NCBI RefSeq assembly: GCF_030506285.1 | Contig: NZ_CP119422.1 | Location: 434,001-498,000, forward strand | Length of the DNA stretch: 64,000 nt | Direction: 5' to 3' | DNA from: Catalinimonas niigatensis | GTDB taxonomy: Bacteria; Bacteroidota; Bacteroidia; Cytophagales; Cyclobacteriaceae | Shown: positions 60,851 through 64,000 of the stretch, piece by piece | Numbering within the stretch: the stretch's first letter is position 1 | How the letters are laid out: each line of letters begins with the position of its first letter | Position numbers and translations under genes: made by a program | The notes under the pieces: model-generated | Database searches by the model: none | What the model saw: the letters and a program-made list of their open reading frames with translations, nothing else | What the model was told of the DNA's origin: nothing

Positions 60851-62404
60851 ATGAAAACCAGTACTTTATTTTACTGCTTTTGCGTATCACTCATCATGTT
60901 TACGAAGTCTCCTCTTTTAGCACAAAAGAAAGACTTTTCTGATTTTCTAACTGTTAAACTCAGGAACATGGGGCCTATTATTAAAGGCAATGAAGTGAAA
61001 GGGTATTACATGTTTTACCAAACAGATAAAATAGACAGAAAAACAAATGTTTATCAGTTAAGGATACTTGATCAAAATCTCAATGAAGTTGGAAATCGGG
61101 AAATTATAGAATCAAGATATTTAACACTTCTGGAAGGCTCATTCAACGAACAATCAATTCTTTTAAAGTTTTATGATGTAAAAGAAAAGCAGCTTAAGTT
61201 TCATCAGTATGATCAGTTAGGAAAATTAATTACTGAAAAAACAGTAATTGTTGAGTCAAAATATGACGTTGCCACTTTTAACACCGAAGCTTCTAGTAAC
61301 GAAATTCAGGGGACTAAGCTCTTTGCTGTACCTGAAAAAGGCTTTGTTCATTATAATTTGACAAAAAGCAAGAAGCTAGGATATTCTATTGACTTCATTC
61401 CTGAAAATGGCTTTAAAAGCTGGACATATACTTCTGATCCTGAATCTAAAGAAATTGAAGGAGCCTCATTGGCTACCGTTACTTCAGAAATGATCCTGAA
61501 TGTGGTTGCAAAAAAACCCTCTTTGTTAAGCAAGGATGCTACCTTTTATTTGATGGCTTTAGATATCCGTACCGGAAAAAAGCTGTTTGAAAAAAAGATG
61601 GAGGACAATCAGTTTTCTCTTCAAATTCTCAACTCTTTTCATGATGATCTCACTGGCAATACTACCTTATTCGGGCAGTATTATGCAGCAGAAGACAAGA
61701 TGTTCAAATCAGGTAGTTTAGGTATTTTTTCTGTAGAAATAGACAAGTCAGGTAATCTAACTTCTGAAAAATATATTTCATGGTTTAAAGATGTCACTCA
61801 ATTTCTACCTGTAAATCAAAAAGGGAAAGTTGATGATATGGGATACCTTTATTTCCATAAAATAGTAAGAAACAAAAAAGGTGAGGTGTTTGCAATAGCA
61901 GAACAATACAGGAAGGCTGCAGATGGAGTTGGAATTGCGATGGCGGCAATGGGAGCTAGTACTTCTGTAGTGAAAATGGTAATAGAAGATTTAGTGATAT
62001 TTAAGTTTTCTCCGGAGTTTACTCTAACTGATGTAGATATTTTTGAAAAAGAAAAATCTTCGGTTTCTCTACCTCAAGGTTATAGTATGGTTAGCACAGC
62101 TTTAATGGGACATTATTTAAAATCAGTTGGTAATTTTGATTATACTTTTACCCAACTAAGTGCTGATAAAGCCAATTTGATTACAGGTTATGTTGACTAT
62201 GAAAAAAGAAAAGGAGAAAAAAATGGTTGGGCTTTTGGTGCTGTTTCCAATACTGGAAGTAATTACTCGCTGGATAAGATCGCTCTAAGCGTTGATGCTT
62301 CAGATGTACGAGTTCTTCCTGCAAAACATGGGTATGTGTTAATTTCTGAATATTACGCTAATAAGAAAAAACTAGATCTCAGGCTGGAGAAAATAAATTA
62401 CTAG
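60851..62404 (+). CDS. Secreted protein of unknown function (possibly DUF6770)
   Basis: A 517-residue protein with a signal peptide (ending PLLAQ, about residue 25). The mature part is beta-rich with repeated strand-turn segments (KGYYMFYQTDKIDRK; ILLKFYDVKEKQLKFHQYD; NTTLFGQYYAAEDKMF), resembling an irregular beta-propeller. I have a loose recollection of a family DUF6770 with this start but cannot confirm it. No catalytic motif is seen. Probably in one operon with the M48 gene. Confidence 0.7.
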   Translation: MKTSTLFYCFCVSLIMFTKSPLLAQKKDFSDFLTVKLRNMGPIIKGNEVKGYYMFYQTDKIDRKTNVYQLRILDQNLNEVGNREIIESRYLTLLEGSFNEQSILLKFYDVKEKQLKFHQYDQLGKLITEKTVIVESKYDVATFNTEASSNEIQGTKLFAVPEKGFVHYNLTKSKKLGYSIDFIPENGFKSWTYTSDPESKEIEGASLATVTSEMILNVVAKKPSLLSKDATFYLMALDIRTGKKLFEKKMEDNQFSLQILNSFHDDLTGNTTLFGQYYAAEDKMFKSGSLGIFSVEIDKSGNLTSEKYISWFKDVTQFLPVNQKGKVDDMGYLYFHKIVRNKKGEVFAIAEQYRKAADGVGIAMAAMGASTSVVKMVIEDLVIFKFSPEFTLTDVDIFEKEKSSVSLPQGYSMVSTALMGHYLKSVGNFDYTFTQLSADKANLITGYVDYEKRKGEKNGWAFGAVSNTGSNYSLDKIALSVDASDVRVLPAKHGYVLISEYYANKKKLDLRLEKINY

Positions 62405-62462
62405 TTTCAAAAATTGAAGAATTAAGAGAAGAGAATTTTCTTTAACTTCTCACTAAAAAGCA

Positions 62463-62537
62463 GTAGTCCGACAGAATTAATCTGGCTTTATTTGGATCAA
62501 AACAAAGCCATAAGCTCATCAATTCCTGTCGGACTAC
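62463..62537. repeat. Nested inverted repeat between convergent genes
   Basis: Outer arms GTAGTCCGACAG (62463-62474) / CTGTCGGACTAC (62526-62537), perfect over 12 bp and extended by AATT/AATT past a single bulge. Inside, TGGCTTT (62483-62489) pairs with AAAGCCA (62504-62510). No U tract, so not a standard terminator, though it lies between convergent genes. Confidence 0.65.
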
Positions 62538-62561
62538 CTTAGCAGATTGTTAACAGACTCA

Positions 62562-63323
62562 CTATTTAACCTCAATTTGGCTGGAACCCACTTTAGCTTT
62601 TAAGAACTCACGGTTCATACGGGCAATATTAGCCATATCTATATCCTTAGGACATTCAGCTGAACATGCTCCTGTATTAGAACATGCACCAAAACCTTCT
62701 GCATCCATCTGAGCGATCATCCTTTCAGCACGCTGCTCACGCTCTACCTGTCCTTGTGGTAAGAGTGCAAGCTGGGATATTTTAGCACTGACAAATAACA
62801 TAGCAGAGGCATTCTTACAGGCGGCAACACAAGCACCACATGCAATACATGCAGCTGCATTAAAGGCTTCATCAGCCATTTCTTTAGGAACGGGAATCTC
62901 GTTAGCATCAGGTACTCCTCCGGTATTTACAGAGACATAACCACCCGCTTGAATTATTCTGTCAAAAGCAGTACGATCTACCATCAAATCTTTAATGACA
63001 GGAAATGCTTTGGCTCTCCAAGGCTCTACCACAATGGTTTCTCCATCTTTAAAATGACGCATATGCAATTGGCAAGCCGTAGTACCTTTTTGTGGCCCAT
63101 GTGGCCTACCATTAATATACATAGCACAACTACCACAAATACCTTCACGGCAGTCGTGATCAAAGTGAACAGGTTCTTTACCTTCCTGCTCAAGCTTCTC
63201 GTTGAGTACATCTACAAGTTCTAAGAAAGACATGTGTGTATTAATATCTTTCATTTCATAAGTCTCAAACTTTCCTTTATCATTAGCGTTTTTCTGACGC
63301 CATATTTTTAGAGTAACATTCAT
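62562..63323 (-). CDS. sdhB: Succinate dehydrogenase / fumarate reductase iron-sulfur subunit
   Basis: A 253-residue subunit that carries electrons between the flavin of SdhA and the quinone site. The [2Fe-2S] cysteines are C58, C63, C66 (CREGICGSC) and C84; the C-terminal domain has [11 protein letters not shown] and the [16 protein letters not shown] stretch for the [4Fe-4S] and [3Fe-4S] clusters. Starts 8 bp after the sdhA stop on the minus strand, so the two are cotranscribed. The type with this sequence is the Bacteroidota B-type complex, usually with a single cytochrome b subunit encoded upstream of sdhA. Confidence 0.95.
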   Translation of the reverse strand: MNVTLKIWRQKNANDKGKFETYEMKDINTHMSFLELVDVLNEKLEQEGKEPVHFDHDCREGICGSCAMYINGRPHGPQKGTTACQLHMRHFKDGETIVVEPWRAKAFPVIKDLMVDRTAFDRIIQAGGYVSVNTGGVPDANEIPVPKEMADEAFNAAACIACGACVAACKNASAMLFVSAKISQLALLPQGQVEREQRAERMIAQMDAEGFGACSNTGACSAECPKDIDMANIARMNREFLKAKVGSSQIEVK

Positions 63324-63331
63324 ATTAAAAT

Positions 63332-64000
63332 TTATTTATAGCTGCGTTGCGTCAATTTTACATTTTCAAATACGAGTGATTCCTTATGCAGTTTTTCAGC
63401 TACATTATCTCCCTCATACCCCCAGGCAGCCACATAAGAATAATTTTCATCATCACGCTTGGCTTCACCTTCGGGCGTCTGATATTCTTCCCTAAAATGT
63501 CCACCAGCTGACTCATTACGATTCAACGCATCTTCAATCATCAAAGCACCTAGCTCTATAAAATCAGCCAATCTGCTGGCCTTTTCCAGTGTCTGATTAA
63601 GCTCTTCATCTGTTCCTAGCACTTTCACATCATTCCAAAACTCTTGCTTAATCTTCTTAACCTCTTCTCTGGCTTCTTTCAAGCCTTCTTCAGTACGAGA
63701 CATTCCACATTTGTCCCACATTACCCTGCCTAGTTTTTTATGCAACTGGTCAACCGTCTGTGTTCCTTTGATGCTGATTAACTTTTTAACACGTTCTTTT
63801 ACCTGATTTTCAGCCGTTTTGAATGCTTCATGAGTGGTAGGTATTTTATCATATGATATTCCAGCCAGATAATCTCCTATAGTATAAGGAATGACAAAGT
63901 AACCATCAGCAAGGCCTTGCATCAACGCACTGGCACCCAAGCGATTGGCTCCATGATCTGAAAAATTGCACTCGCCCAAGGAGTACAAGCCTGGTATATT
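63332..64000 (-). CDS. sdhA: Succinate dehydrogenase / fumarate reductase flavoprotein subunit, C-terminal part
   Basis: The frame is open to the right window edge, so only about the last 223 residues are present. The first visible residues are [20 protein letters not shown], the FAD-binding signature near the end of the flavin domain. The rest is the helical and C-terminal domain with the K-x-x-R region ([21 protein letters not shown] and [20 protein letters not shown]). The gene continues outside the window. Confidence 0.93.
   Translation of the reverse strand, partial: NIPGLYSLGECNFSDHGANRLGASALMQGLADGYFVIPYTIGDYLAGISYDKIPTTHEAFKTAENQVKERVKKLISIKGTQTVDQLHKKLGRVMWDKCGMSRTEEGLKEAREEVKKIKQEFWNDVKVLGTDEELNQTLEKASRLADFIELGALMIEDALNRNESAGGHFREEYQTPEGEAKRDDENYSYVAAWGYEGDNVAEKLHKESLVFENVKLTQRSYK

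Noticed and set aside
1-64000. tRNA, rRNA or riboswitch genes
   Set aside because: No T-loop (GTTCGAATC-like) or rRNA motif was seen on either strand in the intergenic regions; small RNAs cannot be excluded by eye.

Overview
The window looks like chromosomal DNA of a marine or soil Bacteroidota, most likely order Cytophagales. This is inferred from several traits. There is a SusC/SusD pair, and there are FtsX-type permeases and OmpA proteins of the Bacteroidota type. One gene block runs miaB, sigma-54 activator, lptE, TPR protein, secG. Ribosome binding sites are A-rich and weak, and several promoters match the Bacteroidota consensus (TTTG, then about 19-20 nt, then TAnnTTTG). The species cannot be told from the sequence alone. 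No rRNA, tRNA, phage, IS element or CRISPR array was found.

Layout. 1-2474: end of a probable TetR-type regulator and a cytoplasmic GH13 amylase. 2526-6714: an OmpA/PD40 protein, then the late histidine genes hisH-hisA-hisF-hisE on the minus strand. 6884-9932: a small membrane protein and a large ABC permease. 10152-16330: transketolase plus a disaccharide module (GH65, OtsB-like phosphatase, beta-phosphoglucomutase-like HAD). 16668-18107: a YciF-like protein and a lipoprotein gene broken by one in-frame stop. 18377-24449: a small polysaccharide utilisation locus (SusC, SusD, GH144) that probably handles beta-1,2-glucan. 25047-31872: an accessory region. It holds a DUF4160/DUF2442 pair, a gene tightly bracketed by inverted GTTGGGC/GCCCAAC repeats, a 42-bp degenerate tandem repeat, a GIY-YIG nuclease gene embedded in five copies of a palindromic repeat, and an McrBC restriction operon. 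31899-38476: Tag glycosylase, TonB receptor, GNAT, small membrane proteins and a large helical-repeat protein.

38640-50403 is an almost complete branched-chain amino acid block on the plus strand: leuA, leuC, an O-methyltransferase, leuD, leuB, then ilvD, ilvB, ilvN, ilvC, ilvA. Between leuB and ilvD lies what looks like a complete transcription attenuator. It has a promoter, a 22-codon leader peptide rich in Ile and Val, a 10-bp antiterminator pairing that starts over the leader stop codon, and a competing terminator with a U tract. This is the best-supported new regulatory element in the window.

50455-58931 holds a secreted unknown protein, miaB, a sigma-54 activator, lptE, a TPR protein, secG, a conserved unknown gene, groES and groEL. 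A good -24/-12 (sigma-54) promoter match lies 63 nt upstream of groES, only 3 kb from the activator gene. 59353-64000: an M48 metalloprotease, a secreted unknown protein, and on the minus strand sdhB and the 3' end of sdhA, which runs off the window.
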